Assembly: GCA_961205875.1 (NCBI GenBank)
Contig: OY540810.1
Location: 28,458,001-28,522,000, forward strand
Direction: 5' to 3'
From: Sialis fuliginosa
Taxonomy: Eukaryota; Arthropoda; Insecta; Megaloptera; Sialidae
Length of the DNA stretch: 64,000 nucleotides
Position 1 is the first letter of the stretch. Each line of letters starts with the position of its first letter. The notes under the pieces were generated by a model that did no database searches, was not told where the DNA came from, and worked only from the letters and a program-made list of their open reading frames with translations. A program made the position numbers and the translations under genes. This document shows, piece by piece, positions 45,731-58,745 of the stretch.

Positions 45731-48700
45731 CTATTTTTTTCTTGGCTGCAGTCCTAAATGAAAACCTTTCTCAGCTGTTACTTTCGTAGATGTTTTCAGT
45801 TGTTTTAATGGAATCTGAGTTTTTTTCGTCACCACAATATTAAAATCTTTCAATAAATGAGCTATCGCTAGTTTGCCTTCCAATATTGCAAACCGAAAAC
45901 CTAAAAACAGAAAATACTTATTATAGACAATATCCACGCTTAAAAACCCATTTAGAAACCAAGGAGATTTACCAATGCACACTCTAGGACCAATTCCAAA
46001 TGGCATGTACGTCAGTGGGTTGATATTTGGTTTATTTTCTTCATTGAATCTTTCAGGATCAAACTTATCAGGATCTGGGAAATATTTAGGGTCCTTGTGT
46101 AATCCTTCGATCGGTACTAAGACAAATGTTCCTTTTTCAATTGTCACTTCTTCACCGTCACTACAAGTATGAGTGAAGGTTTTCGTACAAAGTCTATCTG
46201 TGATAGGAGATTGGGTGTATTTTCTTGATGATTCTACAGCAAAGAAATTAAAACTATGAATATTAAATTATAAGATATAAAATAATTTCATACAAAACAA
46301 TTATAATCTTAAAGACATTGACAAAAGAATGATTAATTTACCTATTTCTTAAATAGTCTAATACAAATTAAATTATTACCAGAATATACCATATCCATAT
46401 ATTTCATTTCCTGGACACCCTCGTAAGTGAATTGTCCGTTATTTTCTTCCAACGTTTCATCAACCTCATCCTGGAGTCTTTTCTGAATGTCAGGATTGAC
46501 AGCAAGTTCGTGAAGGATAAAGCACATTGCTGCAGCTGTGTTTTCAAAGCCAGCCAAGAAAAATATCATTGCTTGTGCTATGATATCTTCATTTGTTAAT
46601 TCTAGAAACATAAAAACAATTTGAAAATGCTAGTAGAAAAATTGGCACTACACCGTTATATTTTTAATAATAAATTATACAAAATAGAATTTCTATCAAT
46701 TTTACCCATGCCTCTTTGTTTCATAAAGTCAAATAAACATTACCATATATAGAACAGGAGGTTAATTTAGACATAATAATTAACTAAAAATTAAATTTGT
46801 AAGTAATTTCATAATTACCAGCTTTTTCAGTATATTTTTCTTCAGATATACCTCCAGTTGGGGCAAAATGTGATTCTTTATCTTCTTCATCATCTTCATG
46901 TTTTAATGAACCTTTCTTTGCTTCCAGAAGTAGATGGATCATGTCAGGTCGGATAATCCCTAATGATTCTCTTTTTTTAATTGTATCCAGCACAATACCA
47001 CTGAAGTAATTTAATATATATTTTGACAGTAAACCTTCTCCTAATATCTAAATTATTAAATTATTAAAGTTATTATTACTTCGAATTATTCTTATGAATT
47101 AAAAATATAACGCCACGCCAGTAAAAAATTAGGGTGACTTACAACGAACATAAATTTAGTTAATGTTATTTTAAGTAAAAAACTTCATATAAACATGTGT
47201 CAAGAATTTCTTCTTGAGAGAACTACAGCCCCATTAAAAGTATTTGCTTTTATATAATATCTGGAGAAAGATATACATACATATATGGGGTAACTGGATC
47301 CTTCAATTTTCATTATATATTTTTTTGTTCTTTATTTACCCCATACACCCTTGTGCTAAATAATTATTTGGTTGATACTGAAAATCAATCAATAACAATC
47401 ATTAATATTAAACTGATTATCAAATTTCATAACTTTACAATTGGCTCCCAAATATTTATATCTACATTTATACAACTAATTATCTTTGGGAGGCTGCAGC
47501 TCTCAAGAAAAATTTCTGGGCACATGCTAATATAATGCTTTTTGCTAAAAAGAAAATCTTCGATCTAATGTTAGTTTATCTTTACATTCGTTGTAAATCA
47601 GTCTGTATATATTAAAACAACATTGTTTTAATAAAACTGAAAAAAATAGTTTCTATTTCTAGTTATAACAAAACAACAATCACCTTCATAATAAGAGGCA
47701 AGGTATTAATTGCCAAAAATCTCCATGTCTTAAAATCGGTTATATCGAGGCCCATCTTATAAAAATCGTTATTTTTTTCTTTCAATGAGTTACATTTTAT
47801 TCCAAAAGCACAAGTAGCAATAACATCATTGGTGTAGCGTGTCAGAACATCTTTCATTTCAACCTCGACGATGTTGTTTGGCCAATTTTTACTGTCTTCC
47901 AGGAAATAGTGATTCAGTTCTTTACCACATTCCGACATGAATTGGAACATTCCCCTCATTTTGCGTCCAGTAAACGCTGGACTTAATGTTGCACGCATTT
48001 TTTTCCATTTTTGACCTGAAATATAAAAATAATGATTTTTAAAAGGGAGGAGTAATTTTATTCCGATTTTGATATTAATTTTTGTCATACTTCTACAGAG
48101 TGTCCCAAGACTGTGTCAAAGTTCAATATTTCATTTATTATAACAAATGGAAGAAAACTTTAAATATCTACAAAAGTTGTCAGGTTAGACAAACCGCATA
48201 TTTTAAAAATAGTGATATTTATATAGGATGTCCCATAGGTGCGTTACAAATCAAAGTTATGTTTTTTTAAATATAATGTATATTTTGTTGAATGATAATC
48301 TAAAAGCATTTATTTTTTTTGGAAATTTTGACATAGGCATGTGTGGAATTATACTGAGCGGTTTAGAAATTATGACCATTTTTATAAGAATATTGACATA
48401 TTTTCAACACTGTTATTTTCGAATTACAACAAAAAAAATTTGTTTTCTGCTAAAAATAGTTTTGGCATAATATGCTCTTTTATTGCGATATTACATCAAA
48501 CATTTACAAAATTGTATTCTTTGTACAGGGTGTATCAAAAATCTGAACTTAATTTTTTTCAAATGGAACACCTCATATATTTTCACATTTTCGAATTGCC
48601 TATTTAATTCTTAACACATTTTATAAACTAGTCTTTAAATAATTATTTGGAAGATTTTTGAAATCTTAACATGTTTTATAAAAACAATACAACTTTATTA

Positions 48701-49972
48701 TAATCCATAAAACAATTCGTTAGAACCAACAAACTTTAACAACATAAAAATCTAGAAATTAAATAAACAAAATGATATACAAAAGTTAATTTCTTTGTTC
48801 AAAATGCCCACCAGCGGCGTTAATACAAAGTTGTAACCTATCATTCAAATTAAATTAATAACTTTTTAACGGCTGGATTTATGTATAGAACATAGTTTAT
48901 AAAATGTGTTTAGAATTGAATAGGCAATTCGAAAATATGAAAATATATCGGCTGTTCCATTAGAAAATTTTGAAAAAATTAAGTTCAGAATTTTGATACA
49001 TCCTGTACAAAGAATACTATTTTGTAAATATTTGATGTAATATCGCAATAATAAAGTATATGCACAAACCTATTTTTAGTAGAAAACAATTTTTTTTAAA
49101 GTAATTCGAAAAAAACAAGGTGTTGAAAATATGTCAATTTTCTTATAAGAATTGTCATAATTTCTAAACCACTCAGTATAATCCCACATATGCTTGTATC
49201 AAAATATAATATCCAATTAATAAATGCTTTTAGATTATCTATCGAAAAAATATATGTACATTGTATTTAAAAAAAAAACTTTTATTTGTAACACACTTAT
49301 GGGACATTCTATATAAATGTAATTATTTTTAAAATATGCCGCTTGTCTAATCTGACAACTTTTGTATTTAAATATTTCTTCATTTGTTCTAATAAATGAA
49401 ATATTGAACTTTGACACAGTCTTGGGACACCCTATATATAAATATAATTTATTTCATTTGATACACAAAGATCTATAAAAAATGTTAAAAACATAAAACA
49501 AAAATATATTATGAAAACATTACCTGTTAATGAAAATACATTTTTTGCTAGCAGTGGATCTAAATCTTCGTTAAAAAATTGAGGTGTATGATCCACAAAA
49601 TGGTCGAACTCCTTTATAGTGATGGCCTTCAGTAACTCTAAATCTTTCACAAGTAAATTTGGATTGGAGAATAAATAAATTCCAATGCATCTTAAATAAA
49701 ATATTATTAAATTAAATTAATGTAAGTAATGTTGTAATTTAAATTAATAAAAAATGATATTAAATTGATTACTTTTCATTCGGGTAAGCATTGTATAACT
49801 CTCTTATTTCATCGTTCATGCATTTGTAATGTAAAGTCGATCCCGCCATGTTACCCAAAAATGGCACAGGAGTAACGTAAGGGACTCCTCTTTCCTTCCA
49901 GAATTGCATAGGTTTCCACACATAATAGTAGATGACGAGACATATTACCAACAATCCAATGTAGAGGAACAT
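45731..49972 (-). CDS. Cytochrome P450 gene I, CYP9-like (complete, 526 aa), transposon in intron 2
   Basis: Exons: 49773-49972, 49524-49690, 47684-48015, 46819-47047, 46380-46601, 45973-46233, 45731-45900. The frame is open to a TAG stop, shared with pseudogene G. Motifs: [35 protein letters not shown]. Exons 6 and 7 and the 3-prime flank are almost the same as in pseudogene G, so I preserves what G once was. Intron 2 is 1.5 kb instead of about 0.06-0.1 kb because of the palindromic transposon at 48096-49433. All splice borders remain intact, so the protein should be unaffected, although a 0.6-kb stem in the pre-mRNA could slow splicing. The acceptor TAGATAG|AAAATC precedes the ATG. Confidence 0.93.
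48096..49433. mobile_element. 1.34-kb palindromic transposon derivative in gene I intron 2
   Basis: Long inverted arms of roughly 600 bp begin GTGTCCCAAGACTGTGTCAA on one side and end inverted on the other (TTGACACAGTCTTGGGACAC). Inner blocks such as GGATGTCCCATAGGTGCG and TTGACATAGGCATGTG recur inverted. The insertion is flanked by TA. A short transposase tail lies in the unpaired centre (48786-48860), so this is an internally deleted Tc1/mariner-type element. The open frames at 48082-48607 and 48866-49417 come from its arms. Confidence 0.85.
48786..48860 (-). pseudogene. Transposase C-terminal remnant
   Basis: The minus strand encodes [20 protein letters not shown] followed by a stop. This matches the usual last residues of Tc1/mariner-superfamily transposases, where a RLxxCIxxxGGHFE tail is common. 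The catalytic domain is missing, so the element cannot move by itself. Confidence 0.65.
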
Positions 49973-50889
49973 GATTTTCTATCTAAAATATACAATCAGC
50001 AACATTAAAAATAAATAAAATGCATTAGTTAATATATTACTACCGAATACCTTTTTTTACCTTTGGTGAACCTTAAAATATTATATGGTTATTATTTATT
50101 TGTAAATTATATAAAGAGATTGATGTACTCATCAGTTTTTATCAACAAGATAAAAAAAGATAAAATGGCTATTTTTATTTTCCTTAAATTATATTGAAGT
50201 ACTTGATTAGAAAACTAATACAAATTCTACAATATTATATTTAACAAGCAATGAAAAGTTGAACATAAATCTGTTTATAAAAACATTAATATTCTTTATT
50301 TTGAATAATCCCCCAAAAAATGATGAAGCCCATTTACATTTTACCAAATGTTATAGAATTGTTAAAGAATATATTATTATGTTAATTTATAAAAAATATT
50401 TCCTACTTTCATCTTTCTGGATATGTCCCTGATTTGTTTTAGATCAAAATTTTATTTGAGAGTAATAGTTATCAGGTAATATTATTAGACTCAAGGTTAT
50501 TTATTCAATATCAATTATTCAGAGGATGCACTTCTGTTACTTCCCTGCCTCCTCTAATCACTGATAATAATAGCTTACAAACAAATATTTTTCAAATTTT
50601 ATTACATTAATAAAATTAGTTTTCTTATTTTAAAAAAGGTTTTTTTTAATATTAATATAATATAATTTTATAAATACAGTATTTCTACAAATAAATCTAA
50701 TCTTACCCCACTCCCCCAAACTCACGCTTACAATATTCTAAAATATGCTCTCCAGTTACGAAAATTATAAGTTCCCAAAAATACAGTCAAGAAAATATGT
50801 TTTTATTTAAATAAAGTTTATATGGAGACACATTCTGTAACTACAGACAACTAAAATGACTAATACGATTGAAATGTCTAAATAAAAAT

Positions 50890-50960
50890 TACAACATTTA
50901 CCATCTCATGAACACTGAAGGACATATTCTTTAATTGTGAAGAATTTTATAGACAGCGTT
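50890..50960 (-). promoter_or_regulatory. Conserved promoter-like segment upstream of gene I (donor lost)
   Basis: Minus strand: GTCTATAAAATTC followed by TTCAGTG with its A at 50916. The exon body downstream is shorter than in the other modules and the donor region near 50750 is deleted, so exon 0 would need another donor. It lies about 0.9 kb upstream of the gene I ATG. The linked intergenic block is at 50455-50590. Confidence 0.45.
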
Positions 50961-51469
50961 AAAAGAAACGGGTCGAATAAAAAAACTGAGCTATTCTTTT
51001 TCACCTCTATTTTGGATTGGTAATTAGTTATGTTATTTTCTTGCACGTAACAAGAACATTTTTAAACTTACACTCCACAACCATTAGCATAAACACGAAG
51101 CTACTATCAGAAAACTGACAATGAGATATTTTTTAACATTATTTTATTATTAATTATTTGGATTAATTTAGCATTGGCAAATTCGGAAATTATCATACTG
51201 ATATTTATTTGTTAAATATTTTTATTTATATTTTATTATCATATGAACAGGTTTTTGTGATAACATGTTATTTACATATTATATAATTTGAATAAATATT
51301 AGACATAATTAGTATCTCTTCATTTAATACTTTTATTTTTTATCAAAATTCACCTTTAACAAGTTTAAAAAATAAATTATATAAATTAGGTTGATCAATC
51401 GAAAAAAATAAATAAAAATATTTTTTAAAGTACTTACTAACCACTTTTACCAGCCTTTTCTTGTTTATT

Positions 51470-51670
51470 TTTTTTCCTCGGCTACAATCCATCATAAAAA
51501 CATTTTTCATGTCAGCTGTTACTTTTGTAATTATAATATCCTATTTTTATTAAAATCTAAGTTTTATTCGTCACAATCATTCATACTGTGTTTATAGTAC
51601 ATTACTTACTATCGCTAATTTTGCGATATCTTAGTTTACTTTCCATTATTATTAGCCAATTTAAAGTTAG
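51470..51670 (-). pseudogene. Degraded P450 exon 7 relic (third copy)
   Basis: Antisense CTCGGCTACAATCC, GTCAGCTGTTACTTTTGTAA and TTTTGCGATATCTTAGTTTA correspond to the relics at 28690 and 40028. It lacks the MITE present at 40099. Confidence 0.55.
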
Positions 51671-51819
51671 AAGCCTCAAAAAAATGTTTATAAAAAATTC
51701 AGTAAATATTTAAGTTATTCTTTCAGCTTAGAGTAGGATTCCAATATTTGCCAATTGTAATATTTATTTACATATATTTACATTTCCAAGTTGAAGGACA
51801 CATTGAATACATAGGTATA

Positions 51820-52614
51820 CAGGATGGGCCATTTAAAGTGTTACAGATTATTATCTCAGAACTATCGTATATTTGAAATAAATGTTTCAACCAAAAAATG
51901 TTTGGTTGTGAGGGGGTAATCGATTAATAATATTAATTTGTTATTTTAACGTGACCTTCATGGATATTTGAAGGTCAACATAATTTTTTTAAATATAAAC
52001 CTATATTTTTTATTAAGTAATCTTATTTTACGTGAAAAAATTCGAATCTTTTATTGAAAACTTTTTTTTGAACAACCTAAACTTTATAAGATATCTAACA
52101 AAATAATTTCGAGATTTTGAACATTCAAGATTTTTTTACTCAGAAATCAACTCTAGAGAAAAACTACAAAATACAAAAAAAAATTATTTTCATATAATGA
52201 AACTTGAAGAATTATTCTATAATTTTTTTTCTAACATTTCGTATTTTTTTTTTGTTTTTGCTAAAATAAAATAAATAGAAAAAGTTTTTTTTAATTTTTA
52301 AAATAATTCTCCAAGCTTTATTAGACCAAAATTTTTTATATCTTGTACTTTTTTTCTTAAGTTTATGATTTCTGAGTAAGGCTTAGGTTGTTAAAAAAAA
52401 GTTTTCAATGAAAGATTCGTGTTTTTTTTCGTAGAATAAGATTATTAAATAAAAACAATAGGTTCCTATTCAAAAAATGATGTTGACCTCCAAATATCCA
52501 TGAAGGCAACGTTAAAAACAAATATTTTTATTCGATTACCCCCTCACAACGAAACATTTTTTTCAAATATACGATGGTTCTGAGATAATAATCTGTAACA
52601 CTTTAAATTCCCCA
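51820..52614. mobile_element. 790-bp palindromic (foldback) element
   Basis: The left arm GCCATTTAAAGTGTTACAGA, then GAGGGGGTAATCGATTA, is matched by an inverted right arm (TTCGATTACCCCCTCACAAC, then TCTGTAACACTTTAAATTCC). The centre is near 52.2 kb. It interrupts a duplicated intergenic segment whose uninterrupted versions lie near 29000 and 40690, so it arrived after duplication. Confidence 0.8.
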
Positions 52615-52758
52615 TATTATTTTATATTATAATGTCAGAATGCACCTTGGTTTCATTATAAATATTTTTAAAGTAGTTGGGGGACTTAATTGATAAACCA
52701 TACGGTTAACAAACTGTAACTTACTGATACTTTTCCATAAAAAACATATGTACCTAGG

Positions 52759-53122
52759 ACTGCACGCCGAGGCAAAACTTTTCTAGGTCTTGTCTCGGTC
52801 ACAAAACGAGATTGGCATTAATTCGAACGAGACGAGATCGAGACAATATCACTTGATTAAATTTTAATGAGAGAGCAAGTTTCAAAATTTGACAAGACGA
52901 GATCAAGACGATATATGTATGTATACTTTCTTCATAAGTCTTATTGAGAGTCTTAGAGAGATTATCAATAGTAATAATATACTATTTGATCAAATCAATA
53001 ATTAAACATTATATTTCTTTTTTTATTTATTACATTTAAATTATGTTTTATTTAAATTCACACGATATTTAAGTTTTCCTTGGTTTTGGTCAGGTGTGCG
53101 GAACGAGGCCGAGACGGGATGA
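52759..53122. repeat. GAGACGAGATC-rich repeat relic
   Basis: Repeated GAGACGAGATCGAGAC-like blocks start after TGCACGCCGAGGC and reappear near 53100 as GAGGCCGAGACGGG. It looks like a degraded transposon with no open frame and lies just beyond the 3-prime end of gene K. The open frame at 53080-53313 is antisense to gene K exon 7 and is not a gene. Confidence 0.45.
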
Positions 53123-53183
53123 CTTCAATTTTCACAAGAAAAGACTGTCACGATATCATGCATGGCGATATTTTTAACAAAAG

Positions 53184-56100
53184 TCAACGAAGTCTCAATT
53201 TGAGTCCCACCCATAAACCATCCTTAGAGTGTGTCCTCATTGTATCAGCGGCTAGAACCATTGGGATTGGTGTCTTTGATGTAGTGACAATGTCAAAATT
53301 TGTCAGGATATAAAATAGAAACACTTTTATTTCCATAAGGCCGAATCGAGAACCTTAAATAAACGATTTATTAAAAACCTTTCATTCATTCATTTCATCC
53401 AACAACATATATAATGTTAATTTCTTACCAATACATCCTCTAGGACCAATACCAAACGTCAAAAAAGTTCCCTGGTCAATATTATGTTTATTTTCATCGC
53501 TGAATCTTTCTGGAACAAATTGATCAGGATTGGGGTAGTATTTAGGATCTCTTTGTATAGCAAAAACAGGAAAGTTGATAGTAAGCCCTTTCTCCAACTC
53601 CAAAACTCCATCTTCTGTTGTTATTTTATATGGGGTTGTACATAGTCTGTCCAATACAGCTACGCTTGGCCACATTCGTAATGTTTCTGTAAATAGTAAA
53701 TCAGAACACGAGGCTACTATTTAGTGAATTAAGCGACACTGGAACACAATTAAAATTTCTTGAAAAATAAAGTTTAAATCTTTCAGCAATGTACCTTATT
53801 TTGCATTATGTTATCTATGGATTTTAGCAATACAAGTATAATTTAATTTGCAATCCATAGACTACATAAAATAATTCAAAACCTAGTAGAAATACTTTTA
53901 CTTGATATTTTAAACTATTTAATCTATACAAGTCTTGAGGCTTCCGCGGGGTCTTGATATAGATCTTGGCTTCTGGGTGTAAGCCACGTCGGTTTGGCCG
54001 ATAACACGACCAAACCGACGCGGCTTACACCCAGAAGCCAAGATCTATATTTAATCTATATCACTCGAAAATTTGCACAGCAATCACATTGAGAAATTAT
54101 AATAATATGTATATAGTATTTACCTGACACAACCATATCCATGTATTTCATTTTAAACAACAGGTCATAAGTTATTTTGCCTCCGCATTCGCCATAAATC
54201 TTATCAACTTCTTCTTGTAATTTTTTCTGTACATTTGGGTTTATAGCTAATTCGTAAGCGGCAAATGACAAAATTGTTGATGTTGTATCGAAACCAGCAA
54301 ACAGAAATATGAATGCCTGTGAGGCAATATCGTCATCGGATAAAACTGAAAAATATAATAGGTATTATTTTGATTTAAAACGTATAGCATATCAACAAAA
54401 TTATTCAAACGTATTCAATCTTTTAATCTATACCATTATTATTATTATAATAGTATTCAAAATTTTGTCAAAATAGTTTTTACCATTATTTCAGAAAAGG
54501 TAGTTTTATGTTCTATAGCTTACACCAAATAAATTGTAACAACTTACCGAACTTATATTTCTCGTTAAGATCTATGCTAGATTCTTTGATTGTTGCAAAT
54601 CCAGTTTCTACTGCAGTATTTTCATGTTTCAATAAACCATTTCTCGCTTGAATTAAAATATTTATCATATCTGGTCTGATAATTCCTTCTTTTTCTCTCA
54701 CATGCAAAGTGTTGGTTAATATATTTTTAAAGTAATCAATGGCTGATTTTGGTATTATACCTTCTCCCAGAAGCTAAAAATACAAAAATACATGTGTTAA
54801 TAATTTGATGCGTAATACTCATAATTGATATCTCGATAACATTAATATACTCGTACATACAAGGTCTCAGTTCCGAAGGATCGGATACTTTTTTTAACGT
54901 TTTTTTAATGTTTTTATTTTTTACCTGTTTTTGATGATAGATATTAATTATTATTTTTATTGCACTCTATAACTTTGTAAACATATGTAATTCAGTCATA
55001 ATATAATTAAAATCGAGTTATTCAAATCTGAGATATTTAACCACCAGTTCTTAAGATCGAGATTATTTTTATAAAATCATATCCTATCTCATGGTATATA
55101 AAGACAAGGTAGTCTCAATAGCTCCTTGACCAATCAGCGTTAGTGCGGGAATTGACGTCACCCAGGGGATATATTCAAATGTTATAAATGTATAATAGAA
55201 TATCAATTACAAAAAAATTACTTTATTTATTTTTGTTTTCGTATTTTTTGATATTTCAACAACACATACAATCAAAGAAGTACAAATTCGACTTTGCAAA
55301 ATCATAAAAAGCAGTCAGAATCACAGAACGTATTGCCAACATAAGAATAATAAAAATGACGCTTCCTGAATACACCAAATTGTCTGTGACAGTTTTTTAT
55401 GATTTTGCATGTCGAATTTGTAATTCTTTAATTGTATGTGTTGTTAAAATATCAAAAAAAAAAAAAAAAAAAGAATAAATAAAGGATTTTTTTGTAATTG
55501 ATATTCTATTATACCTACATTTATAACATTTTAATATATCCCCTGGGTGACGTCATTTCCCGCATCAACGCTGATTGGTCAAGGATCTGTTGAGACTACC
55601 TTGTCTTTGTAAAGGTACCTTGATCCTACCTTATCTTATGATTATAATTCGTTGCTAATTGAGTTTTATTTTATTTTTATAACTTACTGTCAAGTAAATC
55701 AAACTACGATTTGGACAAATAAAAAAAATGAGATAAAATATGTATATTCGCTTTGTATAGTTTCAATTGAAATTTACTAACAATAAGATAATTGTATCTA
55801 TAGCACTTTCAATGTGCAAAAAAGAAATTGAATGTAAATGGAAAAAATGCAGTCGATCCTATTGAATCCTAACACCATAAATATGTTCATATTTATCATC
55901 AAAAGTATGAGAAAGCTCTTTATTTCAACTAAGATTAACTGTTTTAGAATGCAAAAAATGCCTGGTTCAAAGCTAAGACACTTGGTATATGTACATTGTA
56001 CATTAATAATTTTTCAATTACATTCATTATCCAAGGTACAACATTGACGAAAAAAACTCTTATCGATGAAAAATATGTAGCTTTTAAAGCATTCGTATAG

Positions 56101-57335
56101 ATTTCATTGTCATTGTCAAGAGATTCACACTTTATACCAAGGGCACAGGTCGCTATCACGTCATTTGAAAACCTAGAGGAAAACTCCTTCATCTCTAGAC
56201 TAAGAGTGGCCGCGGGGGCTACCCCAGTACAGATTTTTTTACGTAAATGTGTAACCATTTCGTCTCCACATTCACACATAAGCTCAAACATCATCTTCAT
56301 CTTGCTGCTGGTAAAAGCTGGACTTAAAGTTGATCTCATGTTCTTCCATTTTTTACCTATAAAAATTTATTTATATATTCATATATTTTTTAACCATTCG
56401 GTAGTCAATAACTGATTTATTTTTAAATGAACCGAAGTTATTTTATGAACTATATACGAATTAACGCTGTTTGAACCAATTTCATAAATAAAAATTTTTA
56501 TCAATTTTTATTTTTTTTTAATTATTGTATTTAGGATTTGTAGGTTCTTTTTAGTTTAATTTTTTTCTGTGACCCTCATTGGTATATTATATTAAACAAA
56601 TTAATATCATAATAAATTATTTTTGTATAAAGTAGGACTGTCGGACTAGGACCGAGACTACCGACAACTTTGTGAAAAAAAAGTAGAAGGACTCCATGTA
56701 ACTATTGAGTACCAAATATTTGATTTATTTATTGAAAAAATCAAAATCAATTTTGTTTGTACAACATACCGGTTCTTGAAAACAAATTCTTCGCAAAAAA
56801 TGATTCACTGTCTTCATTTGTTAAAAATGCTGAATGATCTATAAAGTGTTCAAAATCTTTAATAGCAATTCGCTTTATTAATTCTGGATCTTTCACTACT
56901 AGGAATGGTCTTCCAAACGCATACGTTCCAAAATATCTACAAATAATTATTAAACAATTAAATTATTATCTATTTGCAGGCTTTTCAAATTTTCCCGTAA
57001 AATTAATCTTAATTTCTGAATATAAGATGTTTCGTTCTAATGATATTTTGCAGTTGACGAGTAAAATTATGCGATTTTAGTCCAGACACCTAGATTTATC
57101 TAGTTTAATATATATTTATGAACAGCACTTACTTTTCATTATAAAATAAATTATACATGTCTTGAGAATCGTAAACAATAGATTTCCGTTGTAAATACAC
57201 ATCTAAGGAATTCCCAAATATAGGCCATGGTTTCAAATACTTCACCCCACGTTTCTTCCAATAATCGTGGTTTCTACTGAAGTACCATCGCAATAAAAGT
57301 ATAACAATCACAGAAACCAAAATGTACCACAACAT
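53184..57335 (-). CDS. Cytochrome P450 gene K, CYP9-like second subfamily (complete, 526 aa)
   Basis: Exons: 57133-57335, 56770-56936, 56022-56356, 54548-54773, 54124-54345, 53429-53686, 53184-53353. The start is the ATG of MLWYILVSVIVILLLRWYFS; the frame extends eight codons further but only to a TTG, and gene L starts at the same ATG. Helix C has WKNMR; the I helix has the classic AGFDTTST, unlike AGFENT of the first subfamily; then ETLRMWP, VPERF and FGIGPRGCIG, with a GSRFGLMEIK start to exon 7. The stop is TGA, and the tail KLRLR is basic. PERF is preceded by Val where L has Asp. Introns 3 and 4 regions hold a palindrome (53957-54050, intron 5) and a large MITE (55100-55608, intron 3). 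Likely functional. Confidence 0.92.
53957..54050. repeat. Near-perfect 94-bp palindrome in gene K intron 5
   Basis: Arms of about 41 bp (ATATAGATCTTGGCTTCTGG, GTGTAAGCC, CGTCGGTTTGG) are almost exactly complementary, with a loop of about 12 nt. Half of it recurs at 43878-43940. The very low divergence between arms points to a recent insertion or ongoing arm correction. Confidence 0.85.
55100..55608. mobile_element. 509-bp palindromic MITE in gene K intron 3
   Basis: The ends AAGACAAGGTAGTCTCAATA and an inverted TTGAGACTACCTTGTCTTT, then CAATCAGCGTTAGTGCGGG and GGTGACGTCA blocks in both arms, then a TTGTATGTGTTGTTAAAATA inner pair. It is the same family as 12906-13094 but longer. Confidence 0.8.
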
Positions 57336-58745
57336 TTTAACACATGCACTTTGTTGCAACTGTTAAATAATATAGAAGGCGTTTAAAAATAAAGAACTTT
57401 CAATGTAAACGAGTTATTACATTTAAAACTAGATTAGGAAAAAATGCTTACATATTATAATCACTTCTGATTGTAAATGTTAAATAATATTCAGGAGTGG
57501 ATTTTCAAAAGTCATAAGCAACACGATTTTCAGAATGTTTTTAAGAAATTTTTTCATGAAGAGTTTTTTAGATCACATCCATTCTCTCGTCTTTAATTAA
57601 ATTTTAATCACTTGATAACTATATAACTTATAGTAAAAGTTGAAATTTACTTTATATTATTTGAAACACTAGGTTCAAATCTAAAAATACATATATAATA
57701 TAATATAATATAATAAACTTTGGAAACCACTGTAATAGAAGATTAGTTGAATACAGGACCAGCCTTACCAAGTCGGGTGCCTACTCGAGATTTTTGTCGC
57801 CACCCCCTTCCCATGATGATCATTACATCAAGTTAATAAATTCAATTAAAATAAAAAATAAATAATTTTCGTATGCTTGAAATTTTTCTTTATAATTAAT
57901 AATTTTTACTAGAATTTGCACAATTTTTTTCTCCGTATAGACGTCCGCCATGCCTGGTTGAATAGTTAACACGAAAACTTCAAATTTAAATCTGATATCA
58001 TATGTGTTATAGGTATAAACTGCAGTATATTTACCTTTTATTTCATTTAATCTATAGAATAAATAGAATAAAGCCTTGACACTTTTCATAAACGGTGTCC
58101 GTCAGCGCTTTGACCTTGCAAATCTATTATATGTGATTCATGCGTTTCGACGTAGCTAAAATGCTACTTGTATTGAATCACATATAAAGTGCCAAGGCTT
58201 AAATCAAAATATTAAAAATAAAAAAATCTTTTAAACATTTCATAATTTTTAAATAATATTTCCCGAATCCGTCCCATATTTATTTATGCGAGTATATTTT
58301 TTTTCATATCGTATTTTTAACTAAGCAATTAATTAGGAAACTATCACGTATCATTATTTTTATATGACGGCAATTAAATAAATGATCTCTTATTATCTAA
58401 AAATATTTTTTTTATTTGATAACATACATATACATAAATAGATACACACATATTACATACCTATATACAATTGTATACAAATATAAACACGATAATTATT
58501 ATATGTATACCGAAATGAATTTTTAATAATACGAATTTATCAATATTTCGCAATTAATCGAATTAAGAAAAATATTTGATAAAACATATTTTACATCAAG
58601 TTTATTTATAAAATATATAAGTTAATTCCTTGACTATTTTATTTAAAAATATATTTTTATGTTTTCACCTACACCAGATACCTATTAATAAAATATTTTT
58701 AAGTATAAATTTTTATTTATCATTCAATTTAATAAATAGCAACAA
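57336..58745. other. Intergenic stretch between genes K and L
   Basis: AT-rich, with an (ATAAT)n run near 57690-57712 and the small MITE at 58071-58200. I see no copy of the promoter module found upstream of the first subfamily and no convincing gene. The open frame at 57823-58089 has no recognisable protein. Confidence 0.5.
58071..58200. mobile_element. 130-bp MITE with AAGCCTTGACACTTT ends
   Basis: Ends AAGCCTTGACACTTT and AAAGTGCCAAGGCTT are inverted. A second inner pair, ATATGTGATTCATGCG and TTGAATCACATATA, lies inside. It is a compact foldback MITE between K and L. Confidence 0.7.

Noticed and set aside
52759-53313. Possible plus-strand gene with the frame at 53080-53313
   Set aside because: It combines a GAGACGAG repeat relic with the antisense of gene K exon 7.
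57336-57359. Longer gene K N-terminus beginning eight codons upstream
   Set aside because: The upstream codon is TTG, not ATG, and gene L starts at the same internal ATG.
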